64,000 nucleotides of DNA from assembly GCF_000402035.1 (NCBI RefSeq), contig NC_021287.1, positions 2,294,001 through 2,358,000 of the forward strand. Reading direction: 5' to 3'. Made by a program: the position numbers and the translations under genes. The notes below the pieces were generated by a model that worked only from the letters and a program-made list of their open reading frames with translations, ran no database searches and was not told the origin of the DNA. Source of the stretch: Caballeronia insecticola (GTDB lineage Bacteria > Pseudomonadota > Gammaproteobacteria > Burkholderiales > Burkholderiaceae). Below are positions 1-9,969 of this stretch, one piece after another (within the stretch, counting starts at the first letter, position 1; each line of letters starts with the position of its first letter).

Positions 1-173
1 GGCCCAATCTCCAGCGAAAGGTTATCCAGGGCGCGCAATACAACAGTGTTCGAACGATCCGGCGTGTCTGTATGGCGATTGCGCAACGATGCCAGCCGCT
101 TTTTTAACGATCGGCTTTGAACATCGTAAATGGGCAGATCGAGAGTCGCGTTCTTGAGATGAATATGTGCCAT
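1..173 (-). CDS. ABC transporter ATP-binding protein, polysaccharide export (5' end only)
   Basis: Only the first 57 or so codons are inside the window; the gene runs off the left edge. The readable N-terminus starts M-A-H-I-H-L-K-N-A and later contains VLRALDNLSLEIG. That is the usual first strand plus the 'aL.dlsl.i..G' segment just before the Walker A loop of Wzt/TagH-type ATPases. The start codon lies one base beyond the stop of the ABC-2 permease gene, so the two are translationally coupled. By analogy with Wzm/Wzt pairs, this subunit would power export of a finished lipid-linked polysaccharide across the inner membrane. Walker A and B, and any C-terminal O-antigen-binding domain, lie outside the window and cannot be judged. 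Confidence 0.8.
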   Translation of the reverse strand, partial: MAHIHLKNATLDLPIYDVQSRSLKKRLASLRNRHTDTPDRSNTVVLRALDNLSLEIG

Positions 174-174
174 T

Positions 175-954
175 TCAAACCCAATACGGAATGCGTTTTT
201 CGTAGCGCCCGGTGAGCATCAAGGCGACGAGCCAGCCGACCACCGCCACGGCCGTGCCGACGATCCAGGTCAATGGGCTCGGAAACGTTCCCACGAGCGG
301 GCCTCGGACTAATTCAATGATGTAGGCCAGCGGATTGAATTCGACGATCCATGCATACCGATTAAGTGAGTTCGGCCTATAGATGATCGGCGTTACATAG
401 AACGCTACCTGAAGCAAAGCGGCAATGATCTGCGGCAAGTCTCTGAAACGCGCGGAAACCAGCGCGACCAGCATCGCGATCCATGCGCTGTTCAGCATGA
501 ACAGAATGAAGCCAGGAATGAAAAGCGGAAGCGCCCTGAAGTCACGCACGCCAAAGATCAAAAGCAGCGCGACGACGATAATGAAGTTATGCGCCAGGAT
601 CACGGCATTGCGCCACAGCACTTGCAAAATGAAGACGAGACGCGGCGTGCGGATCTGACGGATATAGGTAGCGCTGTTGATATAGGCCTGCGCGCCCTCG
701 TTGACGACCGACGAAAACATGTTCCAAAACACAAGACTCACTGCCAGAAAAGGCAGGTAATCGTGCATGTCCTGGCCAAAAAGCGTGCCGTAGACGAGAC
801 CGATAGAGGTCACCATGACGGTCGTGCTGATGGTGAGCCAGAACGGGCCGATGCGTGACCGGGCGTACCGCTGCCGAATCTCGAGCCAGCCGAGGAGCAT
901 CCAGAGACGCCATCGAGCGAGACTTTCGCGTAGATCGGAGATTGCGACGTACAT
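175..954 (-). CDS. ABC-2 type polysaccharide exporter permease (Wzm/KpsM family)
   Basis: This is an integral membrane permease of about 259 residues from the preferred start, with roughly six hydrophobic segments. The family hallmark is visible near the N-terminus: a basic amphipathic stretch (EIRQRYARSRIGPFW) followed at once by the first membrane helix, as in Wzm, TagG and RfbA permeases. An upstream in-frame start at 1017 would add 21 polar residues. I prefer 954 because a purine-rich GAGAAG lies about 8 bases before it and the protein then begins M-Y-V-A-I-S-D-L like its relatives. Its partner ATPase gene follows directly. The pair implies an ABC-transporter-dependent polysaccharide pathway, probably O-antigen given the adjacent rhamnose genes; capsule remains possible. 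Confidence 0.88.
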   Translation of the reverse strand: MYVAISDLRESLARWRLWMLLGWLEIRQRYARSRIGPFWLTISTTVMVTSIGLVYGTLFGQDMHDYLPFLAVSLVFWNMFSSVVNEGAQAYINSATYIRQIRTPRLVFILQVLWRNAVILAHNFIIVVALLLIFGVRDFRALPLFIPGFILFMLNSAWIAMLVALVSARFRDLPQIIAALLQVAFYVTPIIYRPNSLNRYAWIVEFNPLAYIIELVRGPLVGTFPSPLTWIVGTAVAVVGWLVALMLTGRYEKRIPYWV

Positions 955-1121
955 GCGTAATTCTTCTCGTGAAATATGAAAAGCGTGTCGCTGCGGAAAT
1001 TCGCGACAAACGGGCATTGTAACTGATCGACCCAGGCCGCAGCCCGAGAGATGCAGGAAGTTACATGTCTAATCTTTCATTATCCGCACGCTTTAAGTAA
1101 CAAACCCTTGGAGTCGCCTCG

Positions 1122-2966
1122 TCATTCGAGCGGCTCGATGCGGGGTGGGAACGACAATTCGAACGTGGCGCTGCGCGCTTCGCGCATGAGCGAGAGATTC
1201 GGGTTATAGGCACGGTCTCGCACCGATACTTGCTCCGATCGTGGCGCGTTTGCATTCACGTGAGCGTCGCTCGGGCGGGCATGAGTGAGCACCGCAGCGC
1301 GCGGTACGAACACGTTGCGCGATCCGTCTTCCGCCAGGCGTAGGCTTAGGGCGATATCGCCCGAGACGTCGCCGTACTCGTTTCGGCCGAAGCCTCCCGC
1401 GGCAAGAAAGGTCGTCCGATTCACCACAGCGCAGGACCACGACAGCGCCGAGACGGTCTGGGTAAGCATGGCGCGGCCGAAATAGCCCGTGCTCCGGCGT
1501 GCGATGCCTGCGTGAATCGGCACGGCGCTGGTTTCCGAGGTCAGAATCAGGCCGCCTGCGTGCAAGCGTCCATCCGGACACCAGAGCGACGCGCCGACCG
1601 CGCCGATCCCGGGGCGCGACGCCTGTCTCATCAGTTCGTCGAGCCATGATGGCTCCGACACCTCGACGCGCTCATCGACGAAACACAGGTACGTGTCCTC
1701 GAGCCGACTCATGGCGACACCGTCCGTGGGGGCCGGGATGAAGCCGACGCCTTCGGGCATCGTCCCGAAACTCGCTGGCATCTCGTTATGCTCGGCAGGC
1801 GCACCGACGACCGAAACCCGAAAGTTCGCATACACCGTGCGCGTGACGATACTCTGGACGCACCGCGTCAACGCAGCCGTGTCACCCGCGTGCATGACGA
1901 GCAGATGAACCGACGGCGGACGCGCCGGCAACCTGTAATCGATTCTCACGAACGGGAATTGAGGCTGTGGCGCATGGACCTCCGCATTCACGTTCATCTC
2001 GCGCAGGTGATCGGAGATCGCCCTGATGCTCGCGACGAGCGCGTACGGTTTCTCGTCCGCGCTGACCGCCGTACTGCCTTCGATGGTTCTCCAGTGGTAG
2101 AGCACGTGCGGAATGTGCACGACCGCGCCATCCCCTGCCGCACGCAGGCAGCGCAGCACGAGATCGTGATCCTGGCTGCCTTCGAGCCCCTTACGGAAGC
2201 CGCCGACTTCGCGCATGAGTCGCGTTTCATAGACGCCCAAGTGCGAAAACAGGTTGTACTGCAGAATGAGTTCCGGGTCCCAGTCAGGCTTGAAATGCGG
2301 CGTGTGCCGTCGCCCGTCCTCGGACAACTTGTCTTCGTCGCTGTAGAGGAGCCGCGCGTCCGGATGCGCATGGATGTACTTCGCAACCACGGCCAGCGCA
2401 TGCGGCGGCAGGATATCGTCGTGATCCAGCAGGGCGACGAATGATCCGCGAGCCAGCTCCAATGCGCTGTTGCTCGCTTCGGAAATGTGTCCGTTGGAGG
2501 GGCGAATGACGATTCGAATGCGCGCGTCGCGACGCGCGTACTCCTCGAGAACGGTCCGCACGTGAGGGGCCGTGGAGGCATCGTCCGCTACGCACAACTC
2601 CCAGTGCGGATAAGCCTGGCGCAGCACGGAATCGATCATTTCACGCAGATACCGCTCCGGCGTGTTGTACACGGGAACGACGACGGAGATGAGCGTATCG
2701 ATGCCCGCCTGATCCAGTTCGAGGCGAAGCGCCTCGAGTTCGGCATCGCCGGGCGTATCGTATGCGGCGACCCACTCCGCGTAACGCGCGGCCTCACGCG
2801 ACATGCCACCGATGCGGCTCAACGCGCTGCGAAATCCTTCGCGGCGAATCATGCGCCACGCCGCACCCGCGGCCGACTTCACGCCACCGGCGTCGCGCAC
2901 TTTGGTCAGCGCCCCGCTCAATCGCTGCGCGGCTCGCGCCAGACCGCTGTCGGATGACTTACCCAT
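1122..2966 (-). CDS. Two-domain GT2 family glycosyltransferase
   Basis: A 614-residue cytosolic or membrane-associated glycosyltransferase. Residues 1-90 are a helical leader. A complete GT-A domain starts near residue 93 with ISVVVPVYNTPE, has the metal-binding LDHDD segment, a YSDEDK loop and a C-terminal LYHWR motif, all typical of GT2 rhamnosyl- or hexosyltransferases. From about residue 350 a second GT-A-like half begins (PSVHLLVMHAG). It keeps the general fold pattern and a W-S-C-A-V-V-N segment, but I see no convincing DxD in it, so it may be non-catalytic or bind acceptor. The gene sits between the permease gene and the large MT/GT fusion gene in one minus-strand [13 protein letters not shown] unit. 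The donor and linkage cannot be read from sequence. Confidence 0.8.
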   Translation of the reverse strand: MGKSSDSGLARAAQRLSGALTKVRDAGGVKSAAGAAWRMIRREGFRSALSRIGGMSREAARYAEWVAAYDTPGDAELEALRLELDQAGIDTLISVVVPVYNTPERYLREMIDSVLRQAYPHWELCVADDASTAPHVRTVLEEYARRDARIRIVIRPSNGHISEASNSALELARGSFVALLDHDDILPPHALAVVAKYIHAHPDARLLYSDEDKLSEDGRRHTPHFKPDWDPELILQYNLFSHLGVYETRLMREVGGFRKGLEGSQDHDLVLRCLRAAGDGAVVHIPHVLYHWRTIEGSTAVSADEKPYALVASIRAISDHLREMNVNAEVHAPQPQFPFVRIDYRLPARPPSVHLLVMHAGDTAALTRCVQSIVTRTVYANFRVSVVGAPAEHNEMPASFGTMPEGVGFIPAPTDGVAMSRLEDTYLCFVDERVEVSEPSWLDELMRQASRPGIGAVGASLWCPDGRLHAGGLILTSETSAVPIHAGIARRSTGYFGRAMLTQTVSALSWSCAVVNRTTFLAAGGFGRNEYGDVSGDIALSLRLAEDGSRNVFVPRAAVLTHARPSDAHVNANAPRSEQVSVRDRAYNPNLSLMREARSATFELSFPPRIEPLE

Positions 2967-2987
2967 GTAGAAGCATCGAAGCGCGCG

Positions 2988-5900
2988 TCAGAGCGAGGTC
3001 GTCGCGACGGGTGCATCGCTTTGCCCGTGCGCGACCACCTCTTTCAGCAGACCATGCAATTCCGTTGCCTGGGCGTCGAAAAATCGAATGCTGTCCTTAT
3101 GAGGATTGCGATAGCCATCCAAACGGCGCGGATTGTCGAGCAATGCCGAAATTGCCGCCGCCAGTTCACTTGGATCGTCCTTCAACGCGATGATCTCGCC
3201 GTTCTCGCCCGGCACGATGTCTTCGACCGCGCCGCCCGCATCCGTCGAGATTACCCAGACATCGCGGACCAACGCTTCACGGACGGTCATACCGAAACTT
3301 TCCTTGCACTGCGTGGGGAACAGAAGGACATCGATGCCAGCGAAGAACTCGTCGATCGTCTCCTGCGTGTAGGCCGGCACGACGTGCAACTTGCCCGGCA
3401 CTTTCCACGTATGCGTTTCGATCGTGTGCATGCCGAGATTGCGCGCGTTGTCCACGACGGTCAACTCGTAATCAGAACGCGAGAGGCTCTTGAAAGCTTC
3501 CTTGATCAACTGTGCGCCCTTGATCGGCGTTTCGCCGCCGACATAGCCAAAGCGCAGCGTTCGACCCGTGAGCGGCGCGCGTTCGAGCCGGTGCTCGGGT
3601 GCCTGAATGCCGTTCTTGTTCAGGACGATCTTCGCGGGATCGAAGCCGTTGTCCATGAACAGCCCGCGGAAAAATTCGCTTGGGACAAGCAACATCGCCG
3701 CGGACTTGAGGATGTCATGCAACCGGAACTGCCGATACGTGTTCAGGCCCGGGTCATCGACACACTTCGAGCACACGTTGAGGTCGATCTTGCGTTGGAA
3801 GCAATAGCGCTGGTCGCCCGTAATCATGAACTGACGACCGCAAATCCACCACGCGTCGTGCAATGTGACGACGAACGGAATCTTCTCTTCCTGACAGACT
3901 TCCGCGATGCTCGCGCCGATGCCCTGAATGCTGTGCAGATGCACCACGTCCGGCCGCACCGCCCGCACGGCATCGCGGAACGACTTGACCGACTTCGGAT
4001 TTTCGAAGCCGCTGGCCGGATCGGGTTCGTGCGGCAAGCCCATGCCGAACACGCCACCGGCGCGCGCCTCGTAGCGTACGAGCGAATAGGCGTGTACTTG
4101 ATCGGCGGGCAACGACGTGAACATGAAGTACTCCATGTCCACCGTCGCATTGATGCGCTTGGCGACGGCCTCCGCGATGATCGTCGCACCGCCGAAGCTC
4201 CGCGGTTCGAAGTACACGTTCACGCCGAGCACGCGCAGTTTGGCCGGCTTGCGCCTATACGGCGCAAGAAGCGGCGCGACTTGCCGCTCGGAGATGGCAA
4301 GCGGAGAGTAATCAGCGTTCACGTGCTCGTAGGCGCGCGCCGCCATGTCGCGACGCAAATCGGTATCGTCGATCAGGGCGAGCAGTGCTTCGCTCCAGGC
4401 AGCGGGTGTTTCGGCGAGAAAACCCGTGTCGCCATGGCGTATCGCGGACCGGAACGCGGCCGCCGGCGAACAGACCGATGGAAGCTTGACCACCGACGCT
4501 TCGAGGTATTTGATGTTCGACTTGGCATCGTTGAAGATGCTCTCTTCGAGCGGCGCGATGCTGATGTCGCATTCCGCCAGACGGCTCAAATAGCCCGCAT
4601 AGCTCGACGACGGCAGGCGTTCGATTTGTGACGAAACATCCGCATAATCGTCCGGCAAGCCAAGTTCGCCGATGATGCGCAGTTTGACGTTCGGCCGCTG
4701 ACGCAGGACCATCTTGATCCCGGCTGCCGCGACGCGGAAATCGGCGTCGTGAGTCTTCGTTCCCGAGCCGTAGACAATGCGCACGAACTTGTCCTTCTTG
4801 CGCTTCGGCGTTGCGTTGATGCCCCCCGCTACGCGTACGGTCTCGGCGTCCAGCGCGTTCTCGATGACGAACGTCTTCTGCACGCCCGCTTCGAGCATGG
4901 CATCGGACAGCCCGGCCGTGGACGCGATGCTGAAGTCACAAGCGAGCATCATCTGACGGTAGAGCGGCACGCCGGCAAGTACGCCGCGCTTGGCCTCGAG
5001 CCCCACGTCGCGCAAGTTCGAGTTCAGGATGTACTTCTCGGCGTCGAAGATGAGGTCGTCCACTTCCCAGAGGGTGACGAGACCAAGCGCCTTGGCGTGC
5101 GCGACCATCTGCATCGGGCCGGGGAATCCGGGCACGCGATAGAAGATCACGAGCGAATGTGTCTGCAGCAGATCCATGCAGGTCCGCGTGTCCGTCCAAC
5201 TCGCGACCGAACAATCGATGCCGAGGCTCTCGATCATGCGCTGCTTCTGCGTAACGCGATACTTCAGGCATTGCGGAATACTCGTCTCCGCGATGATCAG
5301 CACGCGCAACGCGAGGCGCTCGATCGCCGGCTGGATCGGCAGGCTCGATTCGAAGGTCGGCGCCATGAGCGCCGTGCCGCCCGCGCCGCCCCGTAGCAAT
5401 CCACCGAGGCCATCTCGCCGCGAAGCCGCAACCATCTTGTGCAGCGTGTGATTCAAGCCATGCTGATGCACCGAGTTGACGAAGACCCTCGACAGCAGCC
5501 GCGCACGCGACATTGCGGCGCGCGGCCGGCGCATGGACGTCGACGCGTAGCGCACCGGCGCGGTCAGCCGCCAGGACGTGGATGAGCGCAGCGCCTCCAC
5601 TTCGTCGCTTGCGTGCCTCACCGAGTCGGCGGCCAGCCTGCGGGCGTCCTTCTCCAGCGCAAGTTCGCTTTCGAGTTCGTCGGCGCGAGACTTTTCTTGT
5701 TCGAGCTGGTGTTCCAGCCGCTCGTTCTGGACGGCAAGCTCCGTGAACTCGGAATGCTGATGCTCGAGGTTCTCGTCCGCCGCCTCGAGCAGCCTCTGGG
5801 TCCGTTGCAACTCGAGTTCGCGCTGATCGAAAGCGGCGCGCATTTCATTCTGCGCTTGCTGAAGCGCGATGGCGCGCCCGAGCCGTGCATAGCTTTCGCG

Positions 5901-6599
5901 GATCTCGTTGGCCGTCTCGCCCTTCGTCTCGAAGAGTTGGCGCAAGTCGTCGGGAATCTGCTCACCGACCGCGAGAATACCGAGACCGTAACCATGAGGA
6001 AATTCGAACGACGGAAATTGCCGGCTGATCTCGGTCCAGAATCGCCAGACGCCGAAATCGCGCTCGCGCACGTTGGTGTCGTGCATGACGACGACACCTC
6101 GCGCCGACATTTTCTTTTGCCAGGACGCGAAGTCGCGTCGCACGCTCTCAAAGTCGTGTTGCCCGTCGATATGCAATAGGTCGATCGAGCCGTCGGCGAA
6201 ATGGTCGAGCGCTTCGTCGAAGCTCGAGCGAATCAAGCTCGAAAACGCGGGATAGGTTTCCTGGTTGTATTCGAGGAGTTCGCGAAAAACCGAGTCGTCG
6301 TACGCTCCGGTATGCGAATCGCCCTTCCATGTGTCCACGGCATAGCAACGCGCGACGAGTTTGAGCCGCTCGACGGCCTGGCACCATACGCCGTAGGAAA
6401 AGCCGTTGTGAGTGCCGAGTTCGACGACGGTCGCCGGACGAATCACACTCATCAACCAGAAAGCGAAAGGGGCGTGCTCGAGCCACGCCGATCGGACGAT
6501 GCGAGCAGGCCACCAGAACGACTCCGGCCTGATCAGACTGACATGACTGGTCTCGGACCGAGTTTGCATTTTCATATTCCTGCTTTGATAGATTTGCAT
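2988..6599 (-). CDS. Methyltransferase - coiled coil - tandem GT4 glycosyltransferase fusion
   Basis: A 1203-residue multidomain protein. Residues about 30-225 form a class I SAM methyltransferase of the CmcI/Methyltransf_24 type, with VVELGTHNGFSYG, DLLHIDGQHDFESVRRDF and VVMHDTN motifs. Residues about 235-340 are a long charged coiled coil. A TSWRLTAPVR linker at about 341-350 is a motif often seen joining coiled coils to glycosyltransferases. A first GT-B domain spans about 430-780 and ends with an ISIAPL...NDAKSNIKYLE block. A second, better conserved GT4 domain spans about 788-1190, with FGGATIIAE, VHLHSIQG, a four-cysteine insert near 920-946 and the donor-binding CKESFGMTVREAL block. 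It is probably a polysaccharide chain-modifying or terminating enzyme. Which activities remain is unknown. The first two in-frame ATGs downstream (codons 9 and 11) are alternative starts. Confidence 0.82.
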   Translation of the reverse strand: MQIYQSRNMKMQTRSETSHVSLIRPESFWWPARIVRSAWLEHAPFAFWLMSVIRPATVVELGTHNGFSYGVWCQAVERLKLVARCYAVDTWKGDSHTGAYDDSVFRELLEYNQETYPAFSSLIRSSFDEALDHFADGSIDLLHIDGQHDFESVRRDFASWQKKMSARGVVVMHDTNVRERDFGVWRFWTEISRQFPSFEFPHGYGLGILAVGEQIPDDLRQLFETKGETANEIRESYARLGRAIALQQAQNEMRAAFDQRELELQRTQRLLEAADENLEHQHSEFTELAVQNERLEHQLEQEKSRADELESELALEKDARRLAADSVRHASDEVEALRSSTSWRLTAPVRYASTSMRRPRAAMSRARLLSRVFVNSVHQHGLNHTLHKMVAASRRDGLGGLLRGGAGGTALMAPTFESSLPIQPAIERLALRVLIIAETSIPQCLKYRVTQKQRMIESLGIDCSVASWTDTRTCMDLLQTHSLVIFYRVPGFPGPMQMVAHAKALGLVTLWEVDDLIFDAEKYILNSNLRDVGLEAKRGVLAGVPLYRQMMLACDFSIASTAGLSDAMLEAGVQKTFVIENALDAETVRVAGGINATPKRKKDKFVRIVYGSGTKTHDADFRVAAAGIKMVLRQRPNVKLRIIGELGLPDDYADVSSQIERLPSSSYAGYLSRLAECDISIAPLEESIFNDAKSNIKYLEASVVKLPSVCSPAAAFRSAIRHGDTGFLAETPAAWSEALLALIDDTDLRRDMAARAYEHVNADYSPLAISERQVAPLLAPYRRKPAKLRVLGVNVYFEPRSFGGATIIAEAVAKRINATVDMEYFMFTSLPADQVHAYSLVRYEARAGGVFGMGLPHEPDPASGFENPKSVKSFRDAVRAVRPDVVHLHSIQGIGASIAEVCQEEKIPFVVTLHDAWWICGRQFMITGDQRYCFQRKIDLNVCSKCVDDPGLNTYRQFRLHDILKSAAMLLVPSEFFRGLFMDNGFDPAKIVLNKNGIQAPEHRLERAPLTGRTLRFGYVGGETPIKGAQLIKEAFKSLSRSDYELTVVDNARNLGMHTIETHTWKVPGKLHVVPAYTQETIDEFFAGIDVLLFPTQCKESFGMTVREALVRDVWVISTDAGGAVEDIVPGENGEIIALKDDPSELAAAISALLDNPRRLDGYRNPHKDSIRFFDAQATELHGLLKEVVAHGQSDAPVATTSL

Positions 6600-6666
6600 T
6601 CGTTATCGCGGTTCGGCTCACTGATCTGTGCCGAAACGGATTCAGCAACAACCACGCAACCCGCGT

Positions 6667-7611
6667 TCATCTTGGGCGCTCGCGCAGCGGACCGAGTCGG
6701 CCTCGCAATCCGTCCATGATTCCGTTGCATGCCATCTTCACGTGGCGCCAGCGTGGCTTCAGAAACAACGCATATATGCACAGGCGGATGGGCAGCTTCA
6801 CGAGTTCGCCGGATTTCCATAACCACGGTATATCGGGACGAAGGATCAGCGCGACGGCGTTTCTGAACAGATAGTAGTGACGCGTCGCACTATGCGAGGG
6901 ATACGCGCGGCCCAAAACCCGTATGGGCTCGCCTCCGAGCGAATGATTCATCTGGACCCAGGGAATGCCATACAGGCTGAACCCTTTACGTTTCGCTCGG
7001 ACACACCATTCGAGATCGACGAAATCGATGAACAGGTCGTCCTGAAGCGGCCCGATCTCGTCCCACGCCTGAAGGTTCACACACGAGCCAGAACTGATCA
7101 GGAAATCCGTGCCGATCGGCGCGTCACCTTCGGCCGGAACGCGGAGCAAACGCCAGGGCGCGAAGCGGACGAACGGCGTCGGGCCGCCTAGCCGGTCGTC
7201 TACATAGGCAGGTCCGACGAGCGCCACCCGCGGATTGACCTTCGACAGTTCGGCCATGGCGCGCGGTAACTCGACCAGCAGCCGCGCGTCCGGCGCGCTG
7301 TCCTGATCGAACAAGATAGCCTTGTCGCACTGCAGTTCCTTGAGCCGCGCGACGCCGCGATTAAACGCGGTGGCAATACCTTCGTTTTTTCCGCTCGGAA
7401 GATAGTGGACGCCGGCCGCCAGACCGCGTCCTGAGTCTTGCGTCGACCCCTCGGTGTTGTCGACGACGACACACACGAGGCGCTCCGCCAGCCGGTTTGC
7501 ATTCCGGAAGCAGGTATCGTCAGGGTGGTAGAACACGACGACCGCACCCACTCGTGAGTCGACGCCCCGGTTCGAGGCGGCATGGTCGTCGTCAGGCTGC
7601 CGTATGCCCAT
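6667..7611 (-). CDS. GT2 glycosyltransferase, rhamnosyltransferase-like
   Basis: A 314-residue GT-A fold protein beginning its domain at residue about 20 (VGAVVVFYHPDD). It shows VVDNTEGS, a KNEGIATAFNRG acceptor-loop motif, and ILFDQDSAP, where the DQDS carries the metal/donor-binding aspartates. An LEWCVRAKRKGF motif follows near the C-terminal third. This set is characteristic of the WbbL/RfbF rhamnosyltransferase branch of GT2. It ends 67 bases before the large fusion gene and begins 20 bases after rfbD, so the dTDP-L-rhamnose made by the upstream genes is the likely donor. That donor assignment is inferred from context and family, not demonstrated. Confidence 0.8.
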   Translation of the reverse strand: MGIRQPDDDHAASNRGVDSRVGAVVVFYHPDDTCFRNANRLAERLVCVVVDNTEGSTQDSGRGLAAGVHYLPSGKNEGIATAFNRGVARLKELQCDKAILFDQDSAPDARLLVELPRAMAELSKVNPRVALVGPAYVDDRLGGPTPFVRFAPWRLLRVPAEGDAPIGTDFLISSGSCVNLQAWDEIGPLQDDLFIDFVDLEWCVRAKRKGFSLYGIPWVQMNHSLGGEPIRVLGRAYPSHSATRHYYLFRNAVALILRPDIPWLWKSGELVKLPIRLCIYALFLKPRWRHVKMACNGIMDGLRGRLGPLRERPR

Positions 7612-7631
7612 CCGTGCTTCCAGTCAGCGGG

Positions 7632-8519
7632 CTAGCGTGCCATGCAGAGCGCGAGCGCGTCCCGCCAGTCAGGCGCTTCAAGGCCGAAGACGTCGCGCAG
7701 CTTCGCACCCGACATTCTCGAATTCGCCGGCCGGGCGGCAGGCGTCGGGTACGCCGAAGCTGGGATGGGTTTTACGTTCGGCTTCTTCGGCAGATCCGAA
7801 AGCCCGAAGATCGCCTCGGCGAAACCGTGCCACGATGTCGACCCCGAGGCCGTCAGATGATAAACACCCGACGTCCTGTTCCACCACTCCTGATCCTTGC
7901 CTCGCGTCTGAGCAAGCACGTTCGCCGTCAACGCGGCGATCGTATTCGCCCACGTTGGCGCGCCGAACTGGTCGGCCACGACGCTCAGCTCCTCGCGCTC
8001 GGCGCCAAGCCGCAGCATGGTCAGCAGAAAGTTCTTACCGCGCGTGCCATACACCCAGCTCGTACGAAAGATCAGATGATCGCAACCGGAAGCGGCAATC
8101 GCCTGTTCTCCGGCGAGCTTGCTCTTACCGTAGACATTCTGCGGATTCACCGCATCGTCTTCGACGTACACGCCCTCTTTCGTCCCATCGAAAACGTAGT
8201 CGGTCGAATAGTGAATCAGCGCGGCGCCCAGGCGCTTTGCTTCTTCCGCCAGCACGCCCGGCGCTTCACCATTCGCGCGCATCGCGACTTCGATATCGCT
8301 TTCCGCTTTGTCGACCGCCGTGTATGCCGCCGGATTCACGATCAGCGAGGGCTTCACGTCCCGCACGACGCGGCGAACCTGGTCGAGATCGCCGAGATCG
8401 AGCCGCGCGCGGTCGAGCGCGACCACCTTGCCGAGCCCTTGCAGCGATCGTGCGAGTTCAAACCCGACCTGGCCGTTCACGCCGGTCAGAAGGATAGTTT
8501 GTTGCTCACCGTTGGACAT
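7632..8519 (-). CDS. rfbD: dTDP-4-dehydrorhamnose reductase
   Basis: RmlD, the last enzyme of dTDP-L-rhamnose synthesis, reduces dTDP-4-dehydro-L-rhamnose with NAD(P)H. A Rossmann motif LLTGVNGQVG opens the protein. The catalytic Y-x3-K appears as NVYGKSKLAGEQ, and STDYVFDG and RTSWVYG are typical RmlD signatures. I start it at the ATG at 8519 (295 residues, MSNGEQQT...), eight bases after the rfbC stop. A longer reading adds seven residues and would overlap rfbC. Order and spacing place it fourth in the rfbB-A-C-D operon. Confidence 0.95.
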   Translation of the reverse strand: MSNGEQQTILLTGVNGQVGFELARSLQGLGKVVALDRARLDLGDLDQVRRVVRDVKPSLIVNPAAYTAVDKAESDIEVAMRANGEAPGVLAEEAKRLGAALIHYSTDYVFDGTKEGVYVEDDAVNPQNVYGKSKLAGEQAIAASGCDHLIFRTSWVYGTRGKNFLLTMLRLGAEREELSVVADQFGAPTWANTIAALTANVLAQTRGKDQEWWNRTSGVYHLTASGSTSWHGFAEAIFGLSDLPKKPNVKPIPASAYPTPAARPANSRMSGAKLRDVFGLEAPDWRDALALCMAR

Positions 8520-8527
8520 TGCGTCGC

Positions 8528-9079
8528 TCACTCGAAACACTCGGCGTCAGACAACCGCTTGCCCGCTGCATCCTTCGCCGCAAGCAGCGGCTCGAAATCG
8601 ATCGGCCATTCAATACCGATATCCGGATCGTTCCAGACGATGCTGCGCTCGTGTGCCTGATACCAGTAATCCGTCGTCTTGTAGAGGAACTGCGCCGTCT
8701 CCGACAACACAACGAATCCATGCGCGAAACCCGGCGGCACCCAGAGCTGTCGATGATTCTCTTCGGACAGGTTCACGCCGACCCACTTGCCAAAGTTCGG
8801 CGAACTCTTACGGATATCGACGGCCACGTCGAACACTTCGCCTTCCACCACGCGAACGAGCTTACCCTGCGCGTGCTGAATCTGATAATGCAGACCGCGC
8901 AACACGCCCTTTGCCGAACGGGAATGATTGTCCTGCACGAACTCGACGCCGCCTTCGACCTGCTCGGCGAACTCGCGCGCGTTGAAGCTTTCGTAGAAGA
9001 AGCCCCGCGCGTCGCCGAATACCTTCGGCTCGATGATCTTGACTTCAGGCAGCGCCGTAGCGGTTACTTGGATGGCCAT
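8528..9079 (-). CDS. rfbC: dTDP-4-dehydrorhamnose 3,5-epimerase
   Basis: A 183-residue RmlC cupin that epimerises C3 and C5 of dTDP-4-dehydro-6-deoxyglucose. Family landmarks are present: [10 protein letters not shown], the substrate-binding [20 protein letters not shown] region with the catalytic histidine of LRGLHYQ, and [10 protein letters not shown]. The length is normal for the family. Its first 16 bases overlap the end of rfbA, and a GAAGGA lies about 11 bases before its ATG, so translation is coupled inside the rml operon. Confidence 0.96.
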   Translation of the reverse strand: MAIQVTATALPEVKIIEPKVFGDARGFFYESFNAREFAEQVEGGVEFVQDNHSRSAKGVLRGLHYQIQHAQGKLVRVVEGEVFDVAVDIRKSSPNFGKWVGVNLSEENHRQLWVPPGFAHGFVVLSETAQFLYKTTDYWYQAHERSIVWNDPDIGIEWPIDFEPLLAAKDAAGKRLSDAECFE

Positions 9080-9957
9080 GCGACTTGGTCCTTCGGAAGA
9101 TTGAGCAGATACTGACCGTAGGCATTCTTCGAGAGCGGCTTGGCGAGCGCCAGCAGTTGTTCCTCACCGATCCACTTCTTGCGATAGGCGATCTCTTCGG
9201 GGCAAGCAACCACGAGCCCCTGGCGCTTTTGCAAGGTCGCAATAAACGTTGCCGCCTCGATCAGCGACTCATGCGTGCCCGTGTCGAGCCACGCATAGCC
9301 GCGCCCCATGATTTCGACGTCGAGCTTTTTCTGCTCGAGATAACGCGAATTGACGTCCGTGATTTCAAGCTCGCCACGCGCGGAAGGCTTGATGTCCGCG
9401 GCGACATCGCACACCTGATTGTCGTAGAAGTAGAGGCCGGTCACCGCATAGTTCGAGCGCGGCTTCGCGGGCTTTTCCTCGATCGACAACGCGCGGAACT
9501 TCTGGTCGAACTCGACCACACCGTAGCGCTCGGGATCATGCACGTGATAGGCGAACACGGTCGCGCCGTCAGTACGGGCAGTGGCGCTCTCGAGTTGCTT
9601 GGCGAGATCGTGGCCGTAGAAGATGTTGTCGCCGAGAATGAGCGCCGACGGATCATTGCCGACGAACTCCCGCCCGATGATGAACGCCTGCGCAAGCCCG
9701 TCCGGAGACGGTTGCACCGCGTACTGAATGTTCATGCCCCACTGGCTGCCGTCGCCGAGCATCGACTCGAACCGCGGTGTGTCTTGCGGCGTCGAGATCA
9801 CGAGGACGTCGCGGATACCCGCGATCATCAGCGTGGACAGCGGGTAGTAGATCATCGGTTTGTCGTAGACGGGGAGCAGCTGCTTCGACACGGCATGCGT
9901 GATCGGATAAAGCCGCGTGCCGGACCCGCCAGCGAGAATGATGCCTTTGCGCGCCAT
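9064..9957 (-). CDS. rfbA: Glucose-1-phosphate thymidylyltransferase
   Basis: RmlA, the committed first step of dTDP-rhamnose synthesis, makes dTDP-glucose from glucose-1-phosphate and dTTP. The nucleotide-binding signature [14 protein letters not shown] opens the protein. It is followed by [30 protein letters not shown] with the metal-binding aspartate, and [21 protein letters not shown] prefer the ATG at 9957 (297 residues) over the one at 9963, because an AAGGGGA ribosome-binding site is 7 bases from 9957 but directly abuts 9963. It lies 12 bases after rfbB. Confidence 0.96.
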   Translation of the reverse strand: MARKGIILAGGSGTRLYPITHAVSKQLLPVYDKPMIYYPLSTLMIAGIRDVLVISTPQDTPRFESMLGDGSQWGMNIQYAVQPSPDGLAQAFIIGREFVGNDPSALILGDNIFYGHDLAKQLESATARTDGATVFAYHVHDPERYGVVEFDQKFRALSIEEKPAKPRSNYAVTGLYFYDNQVCDVAADIKPSARGELEITDVNSRYLEQKKLDVEIMGRGYAWLDTGTHESLIEAATFIATLQKRQGLVVACPEEIAYRKKWIGEEQLLALAKPLSKNAYGQYLLNLPKDQVAWPSK

Positions 9958-9969
9958 TGTCATTCCCCT

